The notes under the pieces were generated by a model. The model was not told where the DNA came from. It worked only from the letters and a program-made list of their open reading frames with translations, and searched no databases. A stretch of 32,642 bases of DNA, taken from Nocardia sp. (GTDB taxonomy: Bacteria; Actinomycetota; Actinomycetes; Mycobacteriales; Mycobacteriaceae). Every line of letters begins with the position of its first letter. Positions within the stretch are counted from its first letter, which is position 1. The DNA is taken from contig NZ_JAODNK010000101.1 in the NCBI RefSeq assembly GCF_025465275.1, positions 1 to 32,642 of the forward strand, in the 5' to 3' direction. This document shows, in pieces, positions 22,542-28,560 of this stretch. Made by a program: the position numbers and the translations under genes.

Positions 22542-22567
22542 CCTCAATCAACTCGTGTTGATTGAGG
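22542..22567. promoter_or_regulatory. Palindromic operator for the lacI-sugar transport operon
   Basis: Perfect 10-bp arms CCTCAATCAA and TTGATTGAGG are separated by 6 bases. The site lies 6-31 bases upstream of the lacI ATG and includes its GAGG ribosome binding site. A possible -10 element, CATACT, directly adjoins it (minus strand, 22568-22573), so bound repressor would cover the transcription start. Autoregulation by the LacI protein is inference from position and symmetry. Confidence 0.75.
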
Positions 22568-22637
22568 AGTATGCAGTGGGTCACACTGGGACGGCAGGGA
22601 ATCCGGCGAAAAAGTTTCCACGGATATTCCGGCGCAC

Positions 22638-22662
22638 GCTCCGCCGTTTACCGCGGCGGGGC
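22638..22662 (-). terminator. Terminator after trmD
   Basis: A stem of six perfect pairs (CCGCCG/CGGCGG), extended by three more including one G-T pair, around a 7-base loop, starts immediately after the trmD stop codon. A run of five T residues follows on the transcribed strand about 20 bases on. It ends the rpsP-khpA-rimM-trmD operon. Confidence 0.6.
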
Positions 22663-23346
22663 TCAGTCCGGCGGGAGGAGGTCCGGGCGGCGTTCGCGCG
22701 TGCGCTCCAGGGACTGCTCGCGGCGCCAGGCGTCGATCTTGGCGTGATTGCCGGACAGCAGGATGTCCGGGACGTCCAGGTCGCGCCAGGAGACGGGGCG
22801 GGTGTAACTGGGGCCTTCGAGCAGGCCGTCGGAGAACGAATCCTGTTCGTGGGATTGCTGATTGCCGAGCACGCCGGGAATGAGACGCACAATGGCTTCG
22901 GTCATGACCAGGACCGCGGCCTCGCCGCCGATCAGTACGTAGTCGCCGATGCTGACTTCCTCGACGCGGACGCGCCGGGCGGCATCATCGAAAACACGCT
23001 GATCGATGCCTTCGTAGCGACCGCACGCGAAGACCAGATGCTTTTCGGCAGACCAGCTTTCGGCCATGGCCTGGGTGAACGGGCGACCCGCCGGGGTGGG
23101 AACCACCAGCAGCGCGTCGTCCGGGCACACCTCGTCGAGGGCGGCGCCCCATACGGTCGGCTTCATGACCATGCCCGGTCCGCCGCCGTACGGGGTGTCG
23201 TCCACGGCCTTGTGCACATCGTGCGTCCAGCCGCGCAGATCGTGCACGCCGACTTCCAGGATGCCCTTGTCGATTGCCTTGCCCAGCAGGGCAGTTCGCA
23301 GCGGCTCCAGGTATTCCGGGAAGATCGTGACGACGTCGATGCGCAT
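22663..23346 (-). CDS. trmD: tRNA (guanine-N1)-methyltransferase
   Basis: Methylates G37 next to the anticodon, using S-adenosylmethionine, to prevent frameshifting. The SPOUT trefoil-knot motifs are clear: MRIDVVTIFPEYLEPL, DDTPYGGGPGMVMKP, LVFACGRYEGIDQRV, EVSIGDYVLIGGEAA, and LLEGPSYTRPVSWRDLDVP. A total of 227 aa from ATG 23346, with GGAG about 8 bases upstream; GTG 23355, three codons earlier and overlapping the rimM stop, is an alternative. Last gene of the rpsP-khpA-rimM-trmD operon, ending in HAKIDAWRREQSLERTRERRPDLL. Confidence 0.97.
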   Translation of the reverse strand: MRIDVVTIFPEYLEPLRTALLGKAIDKGILEVGVHDLRGWTHDVHKAVDDTPYGGGPGMVMKPTVWGAALDEVCPDDALLVVPTPAGRPFTQAMAESWSAEKHLVFACGRYEGIDQRVFDDAARRVRVEEVSIGDYVLIGGEAAVLVMTEAIVRLIPGVLGNQQSHEQDSFSDGLLEGPSYTRPVSWRDLDVPDILLSGNHAKIDAWRREQSLERTRERRPDLLPPD

Positions 23347-23351
23347 CGTGC

Positions 23352-23888
23352 TCACTCCGGATCCAGCAGGCCTTCGGGCGGGTCGATCACGATGAGGGCG
23401 TCGGCGAGGGAGACGGTCGGCACCATGGCACTCACGAAGGGCACCAGGATCTCTCGGCCCGCGGGCGGGAAGCCCGAGGCCGCGGTGATCGAAAGCAGCT
23501 CTCCCGCAGCCGAATGCAGTACTTCCTTGACCGTGCCCACGACCGTGCCGTCACCGAGTTGCACGGTGAGGCCTTCGAGTTCGTGGTCGTAGTACTCGTC
23601 CGAATCCTGCGAGGGCGGCAGATCGGCGGTGTCGACGACAAAAAGCATGCCGCGCAACCCGTCTGCCACAGTGCGATCGTCGAGCCCTTCCAGACGTACG
23701 AGAAGTCGGCCCGAGTGCTCCCGGGCCGACTCCACTACGTACTGCTGCGTCTGCTTCGCGCGCGGCAGCCGGCCCTTCAGGGCGGTGCCGGGCGCGAAAC
23801 GCAGATCAGGCTCGTCGGTACGGACTTCTACGACGAGTTCGCCGCGCACACCGTGCGACTTGGCGACCCGACCGACGACAAGTTCCAT
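23352..23888 (-). CDS. rimM: Ribosome maturation factor RimM
   Basis: Assists maturation of the 30S head and binds S19; 178 aa. The N-terminal RimM barrel starts MELVVGRVAKSHGVRGELVVEVRTDEP. The C-terminal PRC-barrel includes DEYYDHELEGLTVQLGDGTVVG and ends with REILVPFVSAMVP and VIDPPEGLLDPE. The ATG at 23888 directly follows the TAG of the KH gene with no spacer, so translation is probably coupled. Operon order rpsP-khpA-rimM-trmD is the standard actinobacterial one. Confidence 0.96.
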   Translation of the reverse strand: MELVVGRVAKSHGVRGELVVEVRTDEPDLRFAPGTALKGRLPRAKQTQQYVVESAREHSGRLLVRLEGLDDRTVADGLRGMLFVVDTADLPPSQDSDEYYDHELEGLTVQLGDGTVVGTVKEVLHSAAGELLSITAASGFPPAGREILVPFVSAMVPTVSLADALIVIDPPEGLLDPE

Positions 23889-24131
23889 CTACTGATCCGT
23901 GTCGACCACGTCGACGCGAATGCCCTTACCGCCGATACCGGCGACGAGGGTGCGCAGCGCGGTCGCGGTACGACCACCGCGACCGATCACCTTGCCCAGA
24001 TCGTCGGGGTGCACATGCACCTCGACGGTCCGGCCACGACGGCTGGTGATCAGCTCGACGTGGACATCGTCCGGATTGGCGACGATGCCGCGAACCAGGT
24101 GTTCGACGGCATCGGCGACGACGGCTGTCAT
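23889..24131 (-). CDS. khpA: KH-domain RNA-binding protein KhpA
   Basis: Small RNA-binding protein of 80 aa with a single KH domain. The RNA-binding GXXG loop is in LGKVIGRGGRTATALRTL. The N-terminus, MTAVVADAVEHLVRGIVANPDDV, matches the YlqC/KhpA family, which works with KhpB in RNA binding and cell-envelope control in Gram-positive bacteria. The ATG overlaps the rpsP TAA by one base (TAATG), and the stop abuts rimM. The family is secure; the function in this host is inferred. Confidence 0.94.
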   Translation of the reverse strand: MTAVVADAVEHLVRGIVANPDDVHVELITSRRGRTVEVHVHPDDLGKVIGRGGRTATALRTLVAGIGGKGIRVDVVDTDQ

Positions 24132-24577
24132 TACTCGGCGGCCGGGGTCTCGGTCGCCTCAGAGGCAGCCTCGGCGGCCTCTTCCTTCTTGGCGGCCTTC
24201 TTCTTCGGGGTGATGGCCTCGGCGACCGGCTCGCTGTCAGCGGAAGCCAGCGCGGCGTTGAAGAGGTCGAGCTTGGAGGTCTTCGGCGCCTTGACCTTCA
24301 GGGTGCCCTCCTGGCCCGGCAGACCCTTGAACTTCTGCCAGTCACCGGTGATCTCCAGCAGACGCTGCACCGGCTCGTTCGGCTGCGCGCCGACGCCCAG
24401 CCAGTACTGCGCGCGCTCGGAGTTGATCTCGATGAGCGAGGGCTCTTCCTTCGGCTGGTAGATGCCGATGGACTCGATGGCCCGGCCGTCGCGACGGGTG
24501 CGCGCGTCGGCGACCACGATGCGGTACTGGGGGTTGCGGATCTTGCCCATGCGGGTCAGCTTGATGCGAACAGCCAT
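24131..24577 (-). CDS. rpsP: 30S ribosomal protein S16
   Basis: Small-subunit ribosomal protein needed for 30S assembly. The core begins AVRIKLTRMGKIRNPQYRIVVADAR and continues with RRDGRAIESIGIYQPKEEPSLIEI and AQYWLGVGAQPNEPVQRLL. At 148 aa it is longer than the ~85-90 aa seen in E. coli, through a C-terminal tail rich in Lys, Glu and Ala (ITPKKKAAKKEEAAEAASEA), as in related actinobacteria. ATG 24577 is preferred over an upstream start at 24607 because GAAAGG lies 9 bases before it. First gene of the rpsP-khpA-rimM-trmD operon. Confidence 0.97.
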   Translation of the reverse strand: MAVRIKLTRMGKIRNPQYRIVVADARTRRDGRAIESIGIYQPKEEPSLIEINSERAQYWLGVGAQPNEPVQRLLEITGDWQKFKGLPGQEGTLKVKAPKTSKLDLFNAALASADSEPVAEAITPKKKAAKKEEAAEAASEATETPAAE

Positions 24578-24595
24578 TAGCTGTGCCTTTCGGTG

Positions 24596-24736
24596 GCGGC
24601 CGCCCATGGGGCAGCCTGGTTGGTCACGGCCGCAATTCAGCAGTCCACGCGGGGTGGACCCGGTTTTGCGTTGAGTGTGTGACCGCCGCGCGGAACGTAT
24701 CCGGAGACGGGCTTCACTGTTCTCGATGAGAACGGT
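24596..24736 (-). promoter_or_regulatory. Structured leader/promoter region of the rpsP operon
   Basis: Three inverted repeats occur upstream of rpsP: GCGGCCG/CGGCCGC with a 24-base loop (24596-24633), GTCCAC/GTGGAC with a 5-base loop (24643-24659), and GTTCTC/GAGAAC with a 3-base loop extended to nine pairs (24716-24736). The first ends a few bases from the GAAAGG ribosome binding site. They may influence rpsP translation or mark promoter elements; no known leader motif is recognised. Confidence 0.4.
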
Positions 24737-24816
24737 GGTCCATTCTGCCAGACCGGTCCCCGCCCGAAGAAATCGCCCTCACCCGGAGACGACTCACGAG
24801 CATCCGGAGACGACAC

Positions 24817-24867
24817 AGCCCATCGGAGCCCGCGCGACTCCGATGGGCTGCCGACCGTTTCCGGTCG
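24817..24867 (-). terminator. Two consecutive hairpins after the 27-aa ORF
   Basis: Directly after the small ORF's stop comes CGACCG/CGGTCG with a TTTC loop (24852-24867). A perfect 12-bp stem, AGCCCATCGGAG/CTCCGATGGGCT, follows with a 9-base loop (24817-24849). Together they isolate the small ORF from the rpsP operon downstream. Confidence 0.75.
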
Positions 24868-24951
24868 CTAGTTGCCCGAGCTACCGGATGTCAGCAGCTT
24901 CACGACCAGACCGGCCAGCACGGCAGTCAGGAAGTTCTCGGCAGAACCCAT
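24868..24951 (-). CDS. Small ORF, 27-aa hydrophobic/amphipathic peptide
   Basis: Not recognised. The ORF of 84 bases starts at ATG 24951, 8 bases after GAGGAG, and ends at TAG 24868. The peptide begins MGSAENFLTAVLAG, continues with a short hydrophobic run holding a single Lys (LVVKLLT) and ends SGSSGN. It has one acidic and one basic residue and no cleavable signal peptide. A helix of about 18 residues could lie on or in a membrane. Good codon choice for high GC, a strong ribosome binding site and hairpins immediately downstream argue that it is a real, separately transcribed gene. The style recalls the small helical porins of corynebacteria, but I see no sequence match. Confidence 0.6.
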   Translation of the reverse strand: MGSAENFLTAVLAGLVVKLLTSGSSGN

Positions 24952-25068
24952 AGGTCATTCTCCTCATCAGGTTGGAACCAAAACATGTGAAGCATGACCT
25001 ATTCACTTCATGAGCGCAGGCAAATCGCAAGGTCGGCACGCGAAAACGTCGAACCTATCGCCGCAAAC

Positions 25069-25653
25069 TCAGCGCAACGAGGCGGTATCCACCACGACCG
25101 GCACCGGACCCGGCGCGTTCACGGTCTCCCCGGACGCGGCGTAGACCTCCTGCCGGTAGCCGGTCTCTCCGAGCCGATATCCACAGAACTTGGCCGGCTG
25201 GCCCTGCGGCAGTTCCACAATCCAGAGGTAGGGAACCCGCGCTGCGGCATAGCCCGCGATCTTCGTATCGCGCTCTTCACGGGTATTTCCCGGCGACCAG
25301 ACCTCGACCGCCAAAACGAGCTCGTCCGCCTCGTAACTGGTCCGATCGATATCGGCGGCAACGATCGCGACATCAGGAATCACGCCGGTACGAAACGCGG
25401 TACTGATCTTGACCGCGACGCCGGGGAGCACCCGTAAATCGCTCCGCCCAGCAGCTCGGATGGCATCACGAAGGGCAACAAAAAGCTCGCCGGCCGCGTA
25501 TTGATGCGACCCGGTAGGCGCGGGCGTCATGGAGAGGTACCCCAGAATCAGCTCGAGACGAGACCCATCGGACGGCTGCTCTTCGGCTAGCCAGTCTTCC
25601 ACTGTCGTCTGTCCCAGGGGATGGATCATCGAAACCTCGGCGGTCATCGTCAT
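25069..25653 (-). CDS. Uma2 family (DUF820) putative endonuclease
   Basis: Protein of 194 aa with the PD-(D/E)xK-type fold of the Uma2/DUF820 family. Key residues lie in GVIPDVAIVAADIDR (Asp), LVLAVEVWSPGNTREERDTKIAGYAAARVPYLWIVE (Glu and Lys of the catalytic triad) near residues 120-160. The N-terminus IHPLGQTTVEDWLA and LELILGYLSMTPAPTGSHQ are family-typical. ATG 25653 is taken; ATG 25647 and an open frame to 25731 are alternatives. No cellular role is established for these often multi-copy genes. It stands alone, about 230 bases after the amidohydrolase and 117 before the 27-aa ORF. Confidence 0.82.
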   Translation of the reverse strand: MTMTAEVSMIHPLGQTTVEDWLAEEQPSDGSRLELILGYLSMTPAPTGSHQYAAGELFVALRDAIRAAGRSDLRVLPGVAVKISTAFRTGVIPDVAIVAADIDRTSYEADELVLAVEVWSPGNTREERDTKIAGYAAARVPYLWIVELPQGQPAKFCGYRLGETGYRQEVYAASGETVNAPGPVPVVVDTASLR

Positions 25654-25887
25654 TTCCGTTCGATCGTGTCGCCTACGAGCTCCCGGGTGATGCTCGATCA
25701 CCCTCGATCGAGAACCATTGTTGCACGTCACCAGGCATGCAGGGTGTCAAGCAGCCCCCTTCGGGAAGCCGGCGCGGTGACCAGGCGGGTGGAGACCCAG
25801 GGGCCGCCCCACCACCTGCGCCACCCGAGGCTGCGCCGGGTGACGTCGGCGGTGCGCGCCGAAACACCCGCTGTCGATGGCATCCGC
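25654..25887. other. Gap between amidohydrolase and Uma2 genes
   Basis: No gene is supported here. A 7-bp inverted repeat, GGGTGAT/ATCACCC with a 5-base loop, lies at 25685-25703, in the leader region of the Uma2 gene. It might act as a weak terminator for the amidohydrolase transcript or as a leader stem. Confidence 0.4.
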
Positions 25888-26988
25888 TCAGCGGTGGCCG
25901 GTGACCGGATCGCGGCGGTCGTAGGCGCGGCCGCGTAGCACCACCCAGGATGGAGTCGACAGCACGTGCGGGCTGGTGCGCGGATCCTCCTGGTAGACAA
26001 CAAAATCCGCCGGAGCACCGGGTTCGATACCGGTGCGGCCGAGCCAGGTGCGGGCATTCCAGGAGGAGGCTCCCAGGGCGTCGTGCGGGGAGAAGCCCGC
26101 GACCATGAGTGCGGTGATCTCATCCGCTATGCGACCGTGCGGGATGGAGCCGCCAGCATCGGTGCCGGTGTAGATCGGAACGCCGGCATCGTGCGCCTTG
26201 GCGACGGTTTCGCGGGAGCGGCGGTGCAGATCGCGCATATGGGCGGCGTAGACGGGGAATTTGCCTGCGCTGTCGGCGATTTCGGGGAAGGTGTCGATAT
26301 TGACGAGGGTGGGCACCAGGGCGGTGCCGTGCGCGACCATCATTTCTATGGTCTCGTCGGTGAGGCCGGTGCCGTGTTCGATGCAGTCGATACCCGCGTC
26401 GAGCAGGCCGTACAGCGCGTCCTCACCGAAGACGTGTGCCGTGACGCGGGCGCCTTCACGATGCGCGGCGTCGATGGATTCCTTGAGAATGGTGTCGGAC
26501 CACAGCGGGGCCAGATCCCCCACCGAGCGGTCGATCCAATCACCGACGATCTTGACCCAGCCGTCGCCGCGGCGGGCCTGTTCGGCAATGATCTCCGGGA
26601 GGTCGCGTTCGTCCTCGAGTTCGATGCCGAGTTCCCGGATATAGCGGCGCGGCCGGGCAATATGGCGGCCCGCGCGAATAATCTTCGGCAGATCTTCGCG
26701 GTCGTCGATGAAACGGGTGTCGATGGGCGAGCCGGCATCGCGCAGTAGCAGCGCGCCCGCATCACGTTCGACCTCGGCCTGTGCGATCGCGCCCGCGGAA
26801 TCCTCGTCTCCGCCACCGTATTTGATGCCGACGTGGCAGTGCGCGTCGACCAGTCCGGGCACGATCCAGCCGGACGCGTGCACCGTCTCGGCATCGGCAA
26901 TCGGTTCGTAGGAGATGACGCCGTCATGGACCCACAGATCCCGCATATCCCCGTCCGGCAGCACCACTCCGCGAAAATGCAGACGCAT
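25888..26988 (-). CDS. Amidohydrolase family protein (Rv2915c-like)
   Basis: Metal-dependent hydrolase of 366 aa with the TIM-barrel amidohydrolase fold. Metal ligands follow the usual order: H50 and H52 in GLVDAHCHVG, K146 in GWVKIVGD (bridging Lys), H185 in VTAHVFGED, H205 in CIEHGTGL, and catalytic D277 in YTGTDAGG. This pattern fits the imidazolonepropionase/prolidase-like subgroup; the substrate is unknown. ATG 26988 has an excellent GAGGAGG 6-7 bases upstream; the frame extends to 27039 without support. A homologue sits near ffh in M. tuberculosis. The gene is 119 bases after lysR on the same strand. Confidence 0.9.
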   Translation of the reverse strand: MRLHFRGVVLPDGDMRDLWVHDGVISYEPIADAETVHASGWIVPGLVDAHCHVGIKYGGGDEDSAGAIAQAEVERDAGALLLRDAGSPIDTRFIDDREDLPKIIRAGRHIARPRRYIRELGIELEDERDLPEIIAEQARRGDGWVKIVGDWIDRSVGDLAPLWSDTILKESIDAAHREGARVTAHVFGEDALYGLLDAGIDCIEHGTGLTDETIEMMVAHGTALVPTLVNIDTFPEIADSAGKFPVYAAHMRDLHRRSRETVAKAHDAGVPIYTGTDAGGSIPHGRIADEITALMVAGFSPHDALGASSWNARTWLGRTGIEPGAPADFVVYQEDPRTSPHVLSTPSWVVLRGRAYDRRDPVTGHR

Positions 26989-27107
26989 TATCGGCCTCCT
27001 CGCCACGCACGCTGTGCCCCGACACAAACCCTGCTCCACTACAAACTACTGCGCCCCGCTCCGCAAGAACTCGCGCGGCCTCGCACCCCCGGAACCCGCG
27101 TGTCCCG

Positions 27108-28034
27108 CTATTCGCCGAGCACGGTGATATCGGCGCGCTCCCGGCACACCGCACGGAGCGCGGCGATCCCGGCCGCGATGACGGGGTGATCGGCAGAGCC
27201 CCGACGCACCGCGACGAGATGTCGCCGAACGGGCACGGCGTCGCCCCGAAGCGGCACCCGCACCACCGCCAGCTCCGGCGGCGTCAAGGCCAGCCGCGCG
27301 ATCAGGCTCACGCCGAAACCATGCGCGACCATGGCCGCAACGCCGACGAAATGCACTGCCTCCCCGGCGATTCGGGGTGTGAAGCCTGCGGCGGCACAGG
27401 CGGCCGACACCACCAGGGAGTGGGTAATCCAGTCCCGCCCGGTGATCCAGGGCTCCTCCGCCGCCTCGATCAGCGAGACAGCGGACCGCCCCGCGAGCCG
27501 ATGCCCGGCCGGAACCAGCAGATCCATCGGCTCGGCGAGCAGCGGGCGCTGCTCGAACCGCGGATCGTCCGGGCTGGGGCTGCCGGGCGCGGGCAGGACG
27601 ACGGCGATATCGCAGTCCCCGGCCAGCAGCAGCTCGAAACAGTGGGTGCTCTCGTCCTCGATCAGTGAAACGGTCAAGCGCGGATGCGTGTCCCGCAGCC
27701 GCGCGGCCGCCGGAGCCACTACGGCCGCGAGAGCGGTCGGCATGGCACTCAACCGCAGCGTGCCCGCGATCCCCGCACGGTGAGCGGCCAGCTCCGCCCG
27801 CGCCAGCTCCCCCTGCGCCGCAAGCAGATCCGCATGCCGCAGCAGCGCATGCGCGGCCGGCGTGAGCTGCACCCGCCGCCCGACGTGCTCGAGCAATTCC
27901 ACATCGAAATCCCTGGCCAGCCCCCGCAACTGCTGCGACACCGTCGATGGCGTGAGGTGCAGCGCCGCCGCGGTCGCGGTCACCGTCCCCTGCTCGCGCA
28001 GCACCCGCAACGACTGCAATCGTGGATCGATCAT
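27108..28034 (-). CDS. LysR family transcriptional regulator
   Basis: Regulator of 308 aa. The N-terminal winged helix-turn-helix reads MIDPRLQSLRVLREQGTVTATAAALHLTPSTVSQQLRGLARDF, then a linker helix and a periplasmic-binding-like effector domain (GTLRLSAMPTALAAVVAPAA; LLAGDCDIAVVLP; VAAMVAHGFGVSLIARLAL). ATG 28034 starts at the HTH; the open frame to 28205 crosses the divergent gene. It is transcribed divergently from a 60-aa CxxC/CxC protein across 73 bases, the usual arrangement for a LysR regulator and its target, and lies upstream of the amidohydrolase on the same strand. The ligand is unknown. Confidence 0.92.
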   Translation of the reverse strand: MIDPRLQSLRVLREQGTVTATAAALHLTPSTVSQQLRGLARDFDVELLEHVGRRVQLTPAAHALLRHADLLAAQGELARAELAAHRAGIAGTLRLSAMPTALAAVVAPAAARLRDTHPRLTVSLIEDESTHCFELLLAGDCDIAVVLPAPGSPSPDDPRFEQRPLLAEPMDLLVPAGHRLAGRSAVSLIEAAEEPWITGRDWITHSLVVSAACAAAGFTPRIAGEAVHFVGVAAMVAHGFGVSLIARLALTPPELAVVRVPLRGDAVPVRRHLVAVRRGSADHPVIAAGIAALRAVCRERADITVLGE

Positions 28035-28040
28035 GTGGAC

Positions 28041-28072
28041 ATTCCACACGATTCGATGCGGAATTATTCGAT
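28041..28072. promoter_or_regulatory. Candidate LysR binding region
   Basis: The lysR intergenic gap holds an inverted repeat ATTCC-N14-GGAAT (28041-28064) and two direct copies of ATTCGAT (28051 and 28066). LysR sites are typically short dyads repeated in such divergent gaps, so this is a plausible operator. The half-sites are short, and chance cannot be excluded. Confidence 0.4.
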
Positions 28073-28107
28073 GGACCGCAGGTGCCGCCGCCCCGAAGAC
28101 TCGAAAC

Positions 28108-28290
28108 ATGACCGGATCAAACGAGCACTGCGGAACCTGCGGATGGCCCACCACCCAGCCCCTGACCACGATCTCCCGCCACCACACCTCCGAAGGCCTG
28201 GTCACCTACACCCGCTGCGCCTGCGGCACCGTCCGAATGTGGCTGTCCCCCACCACCTTCACCACACCCCACCAGGCAGGACACCCCTGA
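28108..28290 (+). CDS. Small CxxC/CxC protein, probable zinc ribbon
   Basis: Protein of 60 aa. CGTCGWP near the N-terminus (C8, C11) and RCACGTVRMWL (C37, C39) give four cysteines spaced as in a compact zinc ribbon, with SRHHTSEGLVTYT between them. It has no signal peptide. ATG 28108 has GAAG about 9 bases upstream and begins directly before the Cys motif; the longer open frame upstream lies antisense in lysR and is not coding. It is divergent from lysR, suggesting LysR control. I recall similar short proteins in actinobacteria but know no function. Confidence 0.7.
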   Translation: MTGSNEHCGTCGWPTTQPLTTISRHHTSEGLVTYTRCACGTVRMWLSPTTFTTPHQAGHP

Positions 28291-28381
28291 GCCACAAACA
28301 CACACCTCGGTCACCAACCACCCAAAAGCCCCCTCCCCCGCGCCCCGCTCCCCCGCGTCGCGCACACCAGGCCTGGACGAG

Positions 28382-28444
28382 TGATCACCAGGAAATGACG
28401 GCGGCATCGCCCGAGAAAGGCCCGCCACCAGTTCCTGGTGATCA
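28382..28444. repeat. 63-base compound inverted repeat
   Basis: Perfect 13-bp outer arms TGATCACCAGGAA and TTCCTGGTGATCA enclose 37 bases that contain a second stem, GGCGG/CCGCC, and a possible third, GCC/GGC. It lies 91 bases after the small CxxC/CxC gene on its strand. It may be that gene's terminator or a copy of a dispersed palindromic element. Confidence 0.7.
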
Positions 28445-28505
28445 TGAATGCGCGGGTCGGAGCGTAATCGGGTGCCCGAATTGGTGTCGCGAATGGCTTT
28501 CGATG

Positions 28506-28542
28506 CCACTCGGCCCCGTCGCGGTGCGACGGGGCCGAGTGG
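28506..28542 (-). terminator. Strong terminator after ffh
   Basis: A perfect 17-bp stem with a 3-base loop: the arms are CCACTCGGCCCCGTCGC and its complement. It begins 18 bases after the ffh stop. It is symmetric and could also stop plus-strand transcripts coming from the CxxC/CxC gene. Confidence 0.85.
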
Positions 28543-28560
28543 TGAATCCGGGTGCGGGAG

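Noticed and set aside
22024..23592. 522-codon plus-strand open frame across lacI, trmD and rimM
   Set aside because: It lies opposite three well-identified genes and crosses their boundaries; long shadow frames are normal at this GC content.
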